This document shows, piece by piece, positions 17,397-25,996 of a stretch of 45,443 bases of DNA (the first letter of the stretch is position 1; each line of letters opens with the position of its first letter). This DNA is from Paracoccus sp. MKU1 (GTDB lineage: Bacteria > Pseudomonadota > Alphaproteobacteria > Rhodobacterales > Rhodobacteraceae). The notes beneath the pieces are model-generated. The model was not told the origin of the DNA. It saw only the letters and a program-made list of their open reading frames with translations, and searched no databases. The DNA is taken from NCBI RefSeq assembly GCF_001447385.1, contig NZ_LLWQ01000189.1, forward strand, positions 1 to 45,443. Direction: 5' to 3'. The position numbers and the translations under genes are program-made.

Positions 17397-19544
17397 ATGG
17401 CAGAACGATCATTCAGGAAGGAGGTCGAGCAGCTGCGCATGGGCGCGGGCGGCACCTTCCGGGGCGAGGGGATCCTCGCCGTCACCAAGGCGCTTCTGGA
17501 AAACGGCGTTGGCTATGTCGGCGGCTACCAGGGATCACCCATCAGTCACCTGATGGACGTCTTTTCCGACGCGCAGGAGCTGCTGGCCGAATATGGCGTG
17601 CATTTCGAGAACTCGGCCTCTGAGGCGACGGCGGCGGCGATGCTGGCCGCATCGGTCAACTATCCGATCCGGGGCGCGGTGGCCTTCAAGTCCACCGTGG
17701 GCACCAATGTCGCATCCGACGCATTGGCGAACCTGGCATCCGGCGGCGTGACCGGCGGCGCCCTGGTGATCCTGGGCGAGGATTACGGCGAGGGCTCCTC
17801 GATCATGCAGGAACGCAGCCACGCCTTTGCGATGAAAAGCCAGATCTGGCTGCTGGACCCGCGCCCGAACCTGCCCTCGATCGTGGCGGCCGTCGGCCAT
17901 GGCTTCCGCCTGTCCGAGGCGTCGAACACGCCGGTCATGATGCAGATGCGCATCAAGTCCTGCCATGTCCATGGCCATTTCACCGCCTCCGACAACAGGC
18001 GCCCGGCGATGACGGTCTCCGAGGCATTGGAAGACCCCAGGCGCGACCTGTCCCGCATCGTCCTGCCGCCGGCCGTCTTCCTGCACGAGAATGAAAAGGT
18101 GGATCGCCGCTGGCCCAATGCGGTGAACTATATCCTGGACAACAACGTCAACGAGCTTTTCGGCAACCCGGCCGCGAGGATCGGGCTGATCGTGCAGGGC
18201 GGCACCTATAACGGCGTGATCCGTGCGCTGAACCGGCTGGGCCTCGCCGACATCTATGGCGACACCGACATCCACATCCTGTGCCTGAACGCGGTCTATC
18301 CGCTGTGCGACAGGCAGATCCTGGATTTCTGCGACGGCAAGGACGCGGTGCTGCTGGTCGAGGAAGGCCAACCCAATTTCATCGAACAGGCCATCGGCCA
18401 CATGCTGTATTGCAACGGACGCAAGACCGTGCTGGCGGGCAAGGGCGTGCTGCCCATGGCGGGCGAATACACCGGCAAGCGGTTGGTCGAAGGCATCGCG
18501 GCCTTCCTGCGCGACCACGCCCCCGGCCTGCTGCCGCCTGCTACCGCCAAGACCAACGAGCCGGCGCGAAACGACATTCCGGACCTGTCCACCGTCGTGC
18601 CCGCCCGTCCGCCCGGATTCTGCACCGGCTGCCCCGAGCGCCCGATCTTCGCCGCGACCAAGCTGGTCCAGCAGCAACTGGGCGAACACCACATCGCCTC
18701 CGACATCGGCTGCCACCTGTTCTCGATCATGCCGCCCTTCGACATCGGCTCGACGACGATGGGCTACGGGCTGGGTCCGGCCTCGGCATCCGCCTTGCAG
18801 AACCGGGACAAGACCGGCAAGCGGTCGATCAGCTTCGTGGGCGATGGCGGATTCTGGCACAACGGGCTGACCTCATCGATCGGCAACGCCTCCTTCAACA
18901 GGCATGACGGGCTGATCGTCATCGTGGACAACCATTATGCCGCTGCGACCGGCGGCCAGGACATCCTGTCGTCGCGCGCGCAGAACCGCAGCCGCAAGAC
19001 CAACAATCCCATCGCCAAGGCTGTCGAGGGGATGGGCGTCACATGGGTACGCCAGATCGACCGCACCTATGACGTGGCGAAGATGCGCGACACCATGATC
19101 GAGGCGCTGACCAGCCCCGAGGCAGGGCCGAAGGTCATCGTCGCCTCGTCCGAATGCATGCTGAACCGCCAGCGCCGCGAGAAGCCCGCCCTGGCCAAGG
19201 CCACCAAAGAGGGCAAGCGCACCATCCGCCCTCGCTTCGGCGTGGACGAGGATATCTGCACCGGCGATCACGCCTGCATGCGCCTGTCGGGCTGCCCGTC
19301 GCTGTCGGTCAAGGACACTGGCGATCCGCTGCGCGACGATCCGGTGGCCGCCATCGACCAAAGCTGCGTCGGCTGCGGCAATTGCGGCGAGGTCGCGGAT
19401 GCCGCCGTGCTCTGCCCCAGCTTCTACCAGGCCGAGATCGTCTCGAACCCGACCCCGTCCGAGAAACGCCGCGCCTCGCGCAGGGCCCGAATCATCGGCT
19501 GGCTGCAATCGCGCCGCGACGCGCGCCGCCTGACCTTTGCCTGA
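17397..19544 (+). CDS. iorA: Indolepyruvate ferredoxin oxidoreductase alpha subunit (2-oxoacid oxidoreductase)
   Basis: The 715-residue protein has the N-terminal pyrimidine-binding domain (GGYQGSPISHLMD, FENSASEATAAAMLAA), the thiamine diphosphate motif starting GDGGFWHNG near residue 482 and ending VDN, and a C-terminal ferredoxin-like domain. One cysteine set is regular (QSCVGCGNC with a later CP, about 656-673). The other (about 621-633) has unusual five-residue spacings. Such enzymes convert aryl-pyruvates to aryl-acetyl-CoA with ferredoxin, or run as an oxygen-tolerant variant in aerobes. CAGGAG precedes the ATG. It forms a two-gene operon with the next gene, with much higher GC than the flanks. 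Confidence 0.9.
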   Translation: MAERSFRKEVEQLRMGAGGTFRGEGILAVTKALLENGVGYVGGYQGSPISHLMDVFSDAQELLAEYGVHFENSASEATAAAMLAASVNYPIRGAVAFKSTVGTNVASDALANLASGGVTGGALVILGEDYGEGSSIMQERSHAFAMKSQIWLLDPRPNLPSIVAAVGHGFRLSEASNTPVMMQMRIKSCHVHGHFTASDNRRPAMTVSEALEDPRRDLSRIVLPPAVFLHENEKVDRRWPNAVNYILDNNVNELFGNPAARIGLIVQGGTYNGVIRALNRLGLADIYGDTDIHILCLNAVYPLCDRQILDFCDGKDAVLLVEEGQPNFIEQAIGHMLYCNGRKTVLAGKGVLPMAGEYTGKRLVEGIAAFLRDHAPGLLPPATAKTNEPARNDIPDLSTVVPARPPGFCTGCPERPIFAATKLVQQQLGEHHIASDIGCHLFSIMPPFDIGSTTMGYGLGPASASALQNRDKTGKRSISFVGDGGFWHNGLTSSIGNASFNRHDGLIVIVDNHYAAATGGQDILSSRAQNRSRKTNNPIAKAVEGMGVTWVRQIDRTYDVAKMRDTMIEALTSPEAGPKVIVASSECMLNRQRREKPALAKATKEGKRTIRPRFGVDEDICTGDHACMRLSGCPSLSVKDTGDPLRDDPVAAIDQSCVGCGNCGEVADAAVLCPSFYQAEIVSNPTPSEKRRASRRARIIGWLQSRRDARRLTFA

Positions 19545-19555
19545 AAGGGACATCC

Positions 19556-21100
19556 ATGACCATGCCCGCACCGATCATCGCCCGCAGATCGCCCGGTCCG
19601 CAGGGCGAAAAGATCATCACCCTGGCGGCGCTGGCCGTCGGCGGCCAGGGCGGCAGCGTCCTGACCAACTGGATCACCGACCTGGCCGAGGCGAATGGCT
19701 ATCACGCCCAGTCCACCTCGGTCGCGGGCGTCGCGCAGCGCACCGGCGCCACGGTCTATTATGTCGAGATGTGCAAGGACACGGGCCGCATCCCGGTTTT
19801 TGCGCTGTCCCCGTCCGAAGGCGACGTGGATATCATGATCGCGGCCGAGCTTATGGAGGCGGGCCGGGCGGTGATGCGCGGCTTCGTGACGCCGGGGCGC
19901 ACGACGCTGATCGCCTCGACCCACCGGATCGCGGCGGTATCGGAAAAGGTCGTGCCGGGCGATGGCCGCGCCGATGCGGCGCAGGTGATCGCCGCCATGG
20001 GCCTTGCCGCCGACCAGGTCGTGGCCTTCGACATGGAGGCCATGGCCGCCAGGGCAGGCTCGGTCATCTCGGCCAGCCTGTTCGGCGCCCTGGCGGGTTC
20101 GGGCGCGCTGCCCTTTCCGCGCGAGAGCTACGAGGCGGTGATCCGCAAGGCCGGCAAGGGCGTCGAGGCATCGCTGCGCGCTTTCGGGCTGGCCTATGAT
20201 TGCGTCAGGGGCGATGTCCCGCTCCCCGCGGCCGAAGCCGCAAAGCCCCGCATCCGCACGCTGAACGTCCCGACCAGTCTGCAAGCCGGCTGGCGGGCGC
20301 TTGAGGCCCGGCTGGACCGCCTGCCGCCCGAGACGCAGGGGATCGCGGGCCTGGGCCTGAAGAAGGTCGTCGATTACCAGGACATCGCCTATGGCGGGCA
20401 GTATCTCGACATGGTCGAGCGCGCCGCCCGGCTGGATGCCGCGCCCTTCGCCATGACGCAGGCGGCGGCGAAATACGCGGCCAATGCGCTGTGCTATGAC
20501 GACATCCTGCGCGTGGCGGACCTGAAAACCCGCGCCAGCCGCCATGGGCGCGTGCGCGACGAGATGCGCGTCGGGGACGGCCAGGTGTTGCAGCTGACCG
20601 AATATTTCCACCCCCGGTTCGAGGAACTCACCACCACCCTGCCCGCCCGGCTCGGGGCGTGGCTGCAACGCAGCGACCGCGCGCGGCGGCTCTACGCGCG
20701 CCATCTGGACAAGGGCCGCCGCATCCGCACCGACAGCCTGCCGGGATTCGGCATGCTGTGGGCCGTCGCGGCATTGCGCCCCTGGCGCCGCAGCCTGCTG
20801 CGCCACCGGATCGAAATGGCGCATGTCACGGCCTGGTTCGACCGGGCGATGGAAATTGCCAAGGCGGATCGCGCCCTGGCCGCCGAGATCCTTGCCAACC
20901 GCCGCCTGATCAAGGGCTATTCCGATACCCATGCGCGGGGCCTGTCCAGGTTCGACCGCGTCATGTCGGCCCTGCCGATGCTGCGCGGGCGCCCGGACGC
21001 GGCGGACTGGATGCGCCGGCTGCGCGTGGCCGCGCTGGCCGATGAACAGGGCAAGGCGCTGGACGGCGCGCTGAAGACGGTCGAAAGCTTCGCGGGCTGA
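19556..21100 (+). CDS. iorB: Indolepyruvate oxidoreductase beta subunit family protein, long form
   Basis: The 514-residue protein has an N-terminal pyruvate-oxidoreductase gamma-type domain (LAVGGQGGSVLTNWITDLAE, VAGVAQRTGATVYYVEM) and a long C-terminal extension of about 300 residues, the DUF6537-type tail found in proteobacterial versions. The classic archaeal IorB is only about 200 residues. The start at 19556 is eleven bases after the iorA stop, with AAAGGGA upstream. It completes the 2-oxoacid oxidoreductase and would act on products of aromatic amino acid transamination. Confidence 0.88.
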   Translation: MTMPAPIIARRSPGPQGEKIITLAALAVGGQGGSVLTNWITDLAEANGYHAQSTSVAGVAQRTGATVYYVEMCKDTGRIPVFALSPSEGDVDIMIAAELMEAGRAVMRGFVTPGRTTLIASTHRIAAVSEKVVPGDGRADAAQVIAAMGLAADQVVAFDMEAMAARAGSVISASLFGALAGSGALPFPRESYEAVIRKAGKGVEASLRAFGLAYDCVRGDVPLPAAEAAKPRIRTLNVPTSLQAGWRALEARLDRLPPETQGIAGLGLKKVVDYQDIAYGGQYLDMVERAARLDAAPFAMTQAAAKYAANALCYDDILRVADLKTRASRHGRVRDEMRVGDGQVLQLTEYFHPRFEELTTTLPARLGAWLQRSDRARRLYARHLDKGRRIRTDSLPGFGMLWAVAALRPWRRSLLRHRIEMAHVTAWFDRAMEIAKADRALAAEILANRRLIKGYSDTHARGLSRFDRVMSALPMLRGRPDAADWMRRLRVAALADEQGKALDGALKTVESFAG

Positions 21101-21200
21101 TCAGGCGGCCCGGTCGTCCAGAAAGCGGTGCAGCAGGTCTCGCGTGGCGGTGATGTCCTCCTCCATCGCCGCCCGGAAGCCGGGCACGTCCCGGCGGGGC
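21101..21200 (-). pseudogene. C-terminal scrap of an unidentified gene after iorB
   Basis: The minus-strand frame ending at 21101-21103 reads RDVPGFRAAMEEDITATRDL and then LHRFLDDRAA before the stop. Its codon use is like iorB, so it travelled with it. There is no start, and coding likeness stops near 21200, where base composition also changes. The family is not recognised. It ends one base after the iorB stop, as convergent neighbours do, and marks the right edge of the ior insert. Confidence 0.4.
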
Positions 21201-21304
21201 GGGGTTATGATGCAGTTTCATACATGCCAGAAAATCTGTCGATTGGACGGCCTCTGCCCAACCGTGCAGGCTGTGGATGCACCCTTTCGCGATCAGGAGG
21301 CCCT

Positions 21305-21910
21305 TTGGACCACCGTTATTTCGACTTCGCCGCCTTGCCGTCGGACGACCGCTACAAGATTCTCAGCGGCTGCATTCTGCCGCGCCCCATCGCGCTGGTG
21401 ACGACGCGAGGCAGGGACGGCCACGCCAACGCTGCACCGTTCAGTTTCTTTGGCGTGCTGGATCACGACCCGGCCATAGTCGCGTTGGGTATTGGCGCCC
21501 ATCCAGACGGGCGGCGCAAGGATACGGTCCGTAACATCCACGAGACCGGAGAGTTCATGGTCCACATCCCGGATCTCGCATTGGCGCGGGCGGTCGAGAT
21601 TGCCGCGACGCCGGTCGATTATGGCGTTGACGAGTTGGCGTTGGCGATGCTGGATCACGAGCGGGGCAAAGCGATCGGCAGCCCGCGCATCATTGCGGCG
21701 CCTGTGGCGATGGAATGTGTGCTGCACACGACCGTGCCGGTTTCCAACACGCGCGACATCCTGATTGGCAAGGTTAGCGGTCTGTTTATCCGGGCCCAAG
21801 CGGTCAATGAACGGCTGCATGTGGATCCGGCGCAGATCGATGCGATCGGCCGGCTTGGCGGGCGCACTTATTGCACGACACGCGACCTGTTTGCGGCGCC
21901 CCGCATCTGA
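21305..21910 (+). CDS. Flavin reductase family protein (FMN-binding split barrel)
   Basis: The protein of 201 residues has the split-barrel pattern RYKILSGCILPRPIALVTTR, ANAAPFSFFGVLDHDP and a late HVDPAQIDAIGRLGGRTYC. Members supply reduced flavin to monooxygenases or act as small oxidoreductases. A TTG start at 21305 is preferred because AGGAGG stands four bases before it and the protein then begins like its relatives. The ORF is open further upstream, including an ATG at 21224 with no ribosome site. It may serve the flavin-dependent monooxygenase at 38038-39222. Confidence 0.8.
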   Translation: MDHRYFDFAALPSDDRYKILSGCILPRPIALVTTRGRDGHANAAPFSFFGVLDHDPAIVALGIGAHPDGRRKDTVRNIHETGEFMVHIPDLALARAVEIAATPVDYGVDELALAMLDHERGKAIGSPRIIAAPVAMECVLHTTVPVSNTRDILIGKVSGLFIRAQAVNERLHVDPAQIDAIGRLGGRTYCTTRDLFAAPRI

Positions 21911-22066
21911 ACGCAATCGGCAGGTCTGGCGAGGCAGGTCGGCTGTCCGGCCTGCCGCACTGTTAGGCACCAAGCCTTGATGGTTCCGCTCTGCGCAACT
22001 CGTGTGCCATTCCGACATGCTTCCCCAAATTGGTACCGGCGCGGCGCGGGTTGGGCGCTTCATCAA

Positions 22067-22113
22067 GGTATGAGAGAACAACATATCATACCAGTAAGGT
22101 ATCATGAGATACC
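22067..22113. promoter_or_regulatory. Cluster of GGTAT/ATACC half sites with a palindrome
   Basis: Four half sites lie in inverted pairs before the intradiol dioxygenase gene: GGTAT 22067-22071 with ATACC 22088-22092, and GGTAT 22098-22102 with ATACC 22109-22113. The second pair is part of the palindrome GGTATCATGAGATACC (22098-22113). A near copy, 14 of 16 bases, lies upstream of the monooxygenase gene near 39460. The 300-base gap 21911-22210 holds nothing else obvious. The binding protein is unknown; the MarR or LysR regulators of the island are candidates. Confidence 0.55.
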
Positions 22114-22210
22114 GGGCCAGCCGCTGGCGTGAAACCAGAATACGTGCAAATTCATCTAAGTGCAAATTCCGTTCCGCAGCGATACCAGCGGGGCGAACCG
22201 GAGGAGAAAC

Positions 22211-23083
22211 ATGCGCAACGTCACCGTCGACAACGTCACCGAGGTCGTCATCGACTCGCTGGGAAAACATGCAGACATCCCGGCCCGTCAGCGCGAGATC
22301 ATGGAAAGCCTGATCCGTCACCTACATGGTTTTTGCAAGGACGTGAACCTGACGCATGACGAATTCCTGGCGGCTTGCGACTATCTGGGTCGCGCCGGCG
22401 CCATGTGTTCGAGCAAGCGTCAGGAATTCATCCTGCTGGCCGACATCCTCGGCGTTGAGGTGCTGGTCGACATGCTGTCCAACCCTGTCAGCGGTAACGA
22501 GACCATCTCGACCGTGCTGGGGCCGTTCTTCCGCGAAAACGCCCCGATTCTGCCTAAGGGCGCCTCGACCGTACAGAAAAGTTTCGAGGGTGAGGAGACC
22601 GTCTACATCGAAGGCTATGTCCGCGACGTGAACGGCAAGCCGATCGCGGGTGCTGTAGTCGACATCTGGGAGGATGCGCCAAACGGCCTTTACGAGAACC
22701 ACGATCCCGACCAGCCCGACTACAACCTGCGCGGCCGTTTCCAGACTGATGAGAGCGGCCATTACGCCTGCCGCGCGATCCGTCCGGTTCCCTATCCGAT
22801 CCCCAGCGACGAAACCGCCGGGCAACTGATCCGGTACATGGGTCATCACCCGATGCGCCCTGGCCATATCCACATGTTCGTGGTCGCGGAGGGCTATCGC
22901 CCGCTGATCTCGCAGATTTTCGACTCAAGTAGCGAGTATCTGGACGAGGATTCGGTCTTTGCGGTGAAAGAGGAACTGATCGGGGAGTTCAAGAAAGCGC
23001 CCGAAGGTTCGGACACCGATCTGGTGCTGCGCTTCGACTTCACCCTTGCTGCTGCGAATCCGCAGAAAGCCGCCGCTGAGTGA
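22211..23083 (+). CDS. Intradiol ring-cleavage dioxygenase (hydroxyquinol/catechol 1,2-dioxygenase type)
   Basis: The 290-residue enzyme has an N-terminal helical dimer domain (QEFILLADILG, ISTVLGPFFREN) and the catalytic beta domain. The Fe(III) ligands are Tyr161 at the end of the GAVVDIWEDAPNGLY signature, Tyr195 in RPVPYPIP, and His219 and His221 in RPGHIHMF. Spacing fits the family. Overall wording is closer to hydroxyquinol than to classical catechol dioxygenases. It splits a catechol-type ring between the hydroxyls to a muconate. GGAG precedes the ATG at 22211. The next gene is a cycloisomerase, so a cis,cis-muconate product, that is, a catechol substrate, is plausible. Confidence 0.9.
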   Translation: MRNVTVDNVTEVVIDSLGKHADIPARQREIMESLIRHLHGFCKDVNLTHDEFLAACDYLGRAGAMCSSKRQEFILLADILGVEVLVDMLSNPVSGNETISTVLGPFFRENAPILPKGASTVQKSFEGEETVYIEGYVRDVNGKPIAGAVVDIWEDAPNGLYENHDPDQPDYNLRGRFQTDESGHYACRAIRPVPYPIPSDETAGQLIRYMGHHPMRPGHIHMFVVAEGYRPLISQIFDSSSEYLDEDSVFAVKEELIGEFKKAPEGSDTDLVLRFDFTLAAANPQKAAAE

Positions 23084-23166
23084 CGGCTGGCCCACACCGC
23101 GCGCCGTTGATGAGGCGCGCGGCATTTCAGGGATTCGGGCGGTGCCCGGACAAGGACGGTATTGAT

Positions 23167-24342
23167 ATGAGTAACTCGCTGGCTGTCGAAGGGGCCGTTT
23201 CCTTCATCGCCGAGGTCGCCCGGCCCGGGCAGCGGATCGCGGCGGTCGAGACGATGATCGTGGATGTGCCGACGACCCGCCGGCATCGCTTGTCGAATAC
23301 CGAGATCAGCTTCCAGTCCTATGTGATCGTGCGCACGGCGCTGGCCGATGGCACCATCGGCTATGGCGAGGCAGCGACCCTGGGCGGTCCTCGCTGGGCC
23401 GAGGAAAGCGTCGAGGCGATCAAGGCCAATATCGATGCCTATCTGGCGCCCGCGATCATCGGACAGAGCGCGCTTGATTTCGAGGCAAACAACCTGGCCA
23501 TGCAAAAGGCGGCAACCCGCAACAATGCCGCCCGCGCTGGGGTCGACAGCGCCCTGTTCGACGCGGCCGGCAAGTCGCTGGGCCTGCCCGTAAGCCAGTT
23601 CCTGGGCGGCGCGTTGCGCGACCGGATCGAGGTGCTGTGGGCGCTGGCTTCGGGCGATGCCGAGCAGGAGATCGAAGAGGCCAGGGCCAAGCTGGCGGCG
23701 CGCGAACATCGCCGTTTCAAGATCAAGCTCGGCTTTCACGAACCCGCGGAGGACATGGCACGGCTGACCAGGATCGTCGAGGCTCTGCCGGATTGCGAGA
23801 TCGTCTGCGACGTGAACCAGGCCTGGACTGAGGCGACCGCGATCCGCTATCTACCGCGCCTTGCCGAACTGGGGATCGTGCTGATCGAGCAGCCGTTGCG
23901 GCCGGGGCTGAGCGCCGCGACGGCCCGTATTGCCGCCCGTAGCAAAATTCCGGTCATGACGGATGAGGCCGCTTTCTCTGGTCCCGAGATCGTTGGGCAG
24001 GCTGTGGCAGCGGCGGGCAGCGTCTATTCGCTGAAGCTGGTGAAAAGCGGCGGGCTGCTGGAACTGAAGCGCGCTGCCGGAATCGCGCAAGCCTGCGGCA
24101 TGGAGCTTTACGGCGGCTGCCTTCTGGAAACCGGCATCGGCGCGGCGGCGCATCTGGCGGTGTTTTCGACCCTGCCGCGCTTGGAATGGGGCTGCGAGCA
24201 TTTCGGGCCGAAGATCGTTAAGACCGACCTGACCAATGGCGAGATCCTGTTCCAGGACTTCCACATCCATTGCCCAAAGGGTCCGGGGCTGGGCATTTCG
24301 ATCAACGAGGCGGCGCTGCGCCAGATGGCACGGCCGAGGTAA
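23167..24342 (+). CDS. catB: Muconate cycloisomerase-like enzyme (mandelate racemase/MLE family)
   Basis: The 391-residue enolase-superfamily protein shows the MLE active site: Lys185 and Lys187 in FKIKLG, metal ligands Asp215 (CDVNQAW), Glu241 (EQPL) and Asp266 (TDEA), and Lys290 in YSLKLVKSGG. Muconate cycloisomerases close cis,cis-muconate to a muconolactone. The N-terminus has about 20 extra residues before the usual start. It lies 83 bases behind the intradiol dioxygenase and four bases before a GST gene, so one transcript is likely. Related dipeptide epimerases and other MLE members cannot be excluded by motif alone, but the context supports muconate. Confidence 0.85.
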   Translation: MSNSLAVEGAVSFIAEVARPGQRIAAVETMIVDVPTTRRHRLSNTEISFQSYVIVRTALADGTIGYGEAATLGGPRWAEESVEAIKANIDAYLAPAIIGQSALDFEANNLAMQKAATRNNAARAGVDSALFDAAGKSLGLPVSQFLGGALRDRIEVLWALASGDAEQEIEEARAKLAAREHRRFKIKLGFHEPAEDMARLTRIVEALPDCEIVCDVNQAWTEATAIRYLPRLAELGIVLIEQPLRPGLSAATARIAARSKIPVMTDEAAFSGPEIVGQAVAAAGSVYSLKLVKSGGLLELKRAAGIAQACGMELYGGCLLETGIGAAAHLAVFSTLPRLEWGCEHFGPKIVKTDLTNGEILFQDFHIHCPKGPGLGISINEAALRQMARPR

Positions 24343-24345
24343 GCG

Positions 24346-24972
24346 ATGCCGTTGCTGCACTGGTCCCCGCGCTCGCCCTATGTCCGCAAGGTGATGGTGG
24401 CGCTGCATGAAAAAGGCCTGGCGAATGAGGTGCGGACCGTCCGCACCCATGCCGATCCAATGATCCTGCATCGCGAACTGATGCAGATGAACCCGCTGTC
24501 CAAGATCCCGACGCTGGAGCTTGAGGACGGAACAGTCCTGTTCGACAGCCATGTGATTTGTCGTTGGGCGGATCGTGCTGGCAGTGGTGGACCATATCTT
24601 TTTCCCGGAGCCATCGAGGCCGAGCGGGACGAAGCGCTTGGAACTGGGCTACTGGATGTCGCGCTGCCGTGGCTCGTCGAGACGCGGATGCGCCCCGAAG
24701 CGAAGCGTTCGGCGGAGCTGGTGACAGTGTATCGGTGCAAGCTGAATCGCGTGGCCGACTGGCTGGAAGGCCATGCGTTGCGGCTGGCCGAGCGCCCCTT
24801 CGACATCGGTCATCTCAGTATCGGCGTGGCGCTATGCTATCTGGATTTCCGCTTTGATGCCGAGCGATGGCGCGACGGCCGGCCCCGGCTGGCGGAATGG
24901 CACGCAGCCTTCTGCGCCCGCCCGTCCGTTCGGGCCACGACCTTCCACGACGATCCGCGCCCTGCCGCCTGA
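24346..24972 (+). CDS. Glutathione S-transferase family protein
   Basis: The 208-residue protein has an N-terminal thioredoxin-fold domain (WSPRSPYVRKVMVALHEKG with the active-site serine, KIPTLELEDG with the cis-proline, and DSHVICRW) and an all-helical C-terminal half. GSTs in aromatic clusters act as maleylpyruvate/maleylacetoacetate isomerases or dehalogenases. It is closely coupled to the cycloisomerase gene and ends six bases before the convergent LysR gene. No muconolactone isomerase gene is present, so a role in lactone or double-bond isomerisation is an open possibility, not shown. Confidence 0.85.
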   Translation: MPLLHWSPRSPYVRKVMVALHEKGLANEVRTVRTHADPMILHRELMQMNPLSKIPTLELEDGTVLFDSHVICRWADRAGSGGPYLFPGAIEAERDEALGTGLLDVALPWLVETRMRPEAKRSAELVTVYRCKLNRVADWLEGHALRLAERPFDIGHLSIGVALCYLDFRFDAERWRDGRPRLAEWHAAFCARPSVRATTFHDDPRPAA

Positions 24973-24978
24973 GCCGTG

Positions 24979-25872
24979 TCAGCCATGCGATTTTCGGGCA
25001 AAGCGCCGGGTGACGTCGATGAAGTTCATCACCTGTGGCGCACGGTTGTCCAGGCGCGAATGCACGGTCAGGGCCGTGCCGGGGTTATGGCCGGAATAGG
25101 GGCGATAGATCACCCCCGGCCGTTGCGTCACCGAAACCGATTCCGGCACCACCGACAGGCCGACACCCACCGATACCAGGCTGATGGCGCTTTGAAAGTC
25201 CTGCGTCAGTTCCAGCCTGGCGGGGGCGAAGCCCTCTTTTTCGCAGATGCCAAGTACTACATCCGCGTAGCTGGGCCGGGGACGGCGGGGATAAAGCACG
25301 AAAGTCTCGTTCGCGAGGTCGGCAAAGCGCAGCTCGGATTGCGTGGCCAGCCTGGAATTGTCCGGCAGCGCCAGAATCAGCTTTTCGCGGCACAGCAATT
25401 CGCGACGGAACTCGTCGTCTCGCAGTTCGGGACGCGCCACGGCAATGTCGATTTCGCGGCTGATCAGGGCGCGATGCAGTTCGGCATTGTTGACCGCGGA
25501 AAGCGCCAGTTCGACATCTGGATAAGAAGACCGATAGGACTTGATGAGCAAGGGCAGCACTCCGTGCGAGGCGGACCCTACAAAGGCGATGCGCAGCCGA
25601 CCGGCACCGCCTGCACCCACCGCCTTGGTTTCGCGATAGGCCGCATCCAACCTTTCGAGGATTTGCCGGGCATGTTCTTGCAGCACCATACCCGCCTGGG
25701 TCAGCCGGATCTGGCTGCGACTGCGATCGAACAGTTGCACCCCCACCTCTTTCTCCAGTGTCGCAATCTGCCGCGACAGGGGCGGTTGCGCGATCTCCAA
25801 CCGTGTCGCGGCTCTGCCGAAATGCAGTTCCTCGGCGACTGCCAGGAAATATCTCAACCTGCGAAAGTCCAT
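24979..25872 (-). CDS. LysR family regulator, BenM/CatM-like
   Basis: The 297-residue protein begins MDFRRLRYFLAVAEELHFGR with helix-turn-helix AATRLEIAQPPLSRQ and continues with a BenM/CatM-like effector domain. Regulators of this class respond to muconate in catechol clusters. The ATG at 25872 fits the family start and follows AGAGGGGG; the ORF is open further upstream without support. It is divergent from the enol-lactonase gene at 25997, and its 3' end converges with the GST gene. It probably controls the intradiol branch. Confidence 0.87.
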   Translation of the reverse strand: MDFRRLRYFLAVAEELHFGRAATRLEIAQPPLSRQIATLEKEVGVQLFDRSRSQIRLTQAGMVLQEHARQILERLDAAYRETKAVGAGGAGRLRIAFVGSASHGVLPLLIKSYRSSYPDVELALSAVNNAELHRALISREIDIAVARPELRDDEFRRELLCREKLILALPDNSRLATQSELRFADLANETFVLYPRRPRPSYADVVLGICEKEGFAPARLELTQDFQSAISLVSVGVGLSVVPESVSVTQRPGVIYRPYSGHNPGTALTVHSRLDNRAPQVMNFIDVTRRFARKSHG

Positions 25873-25948
25873 TCCCGCCCCCTCTTTTGCAGGCTGCATG
25901 ATCCTGCCGTGACACCCCAAAGGTATCGAACAAGTCTTTCCAGATGCT

Positions 25949-25973
25949 GCCAAGAAACGAAACATGGCTTGGC
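25949..25973. promoter_or_regulatory. Possible operator between LysR and enol-lactonase genes
   Basis: GCCAAG (25949-25954) and CTTGGC (25968-25973) are inverted with 13 bases between. The dyad is in the 124-base gap between the divergent LysR and enol-lactonase genes, 24 bases before the lactonase start. It is short and could be chance. Confidence 0.3.
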
Positions 25974-25996
25974 CCCCGCAATCACAGGAGTTTGCC

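Noticed and set aside
17535..18860. A 441-codon minus-strand frame over iorA
   Set aside because: It is antisense to the TPP-enzyme gene with no recognisable domain.
19424..20932. A 502-codon minus-strand frame over iorB
   Set aside because: It is the shadow of iorB; composition is poor in family patterns and rich in Gly, Arg and Ala.
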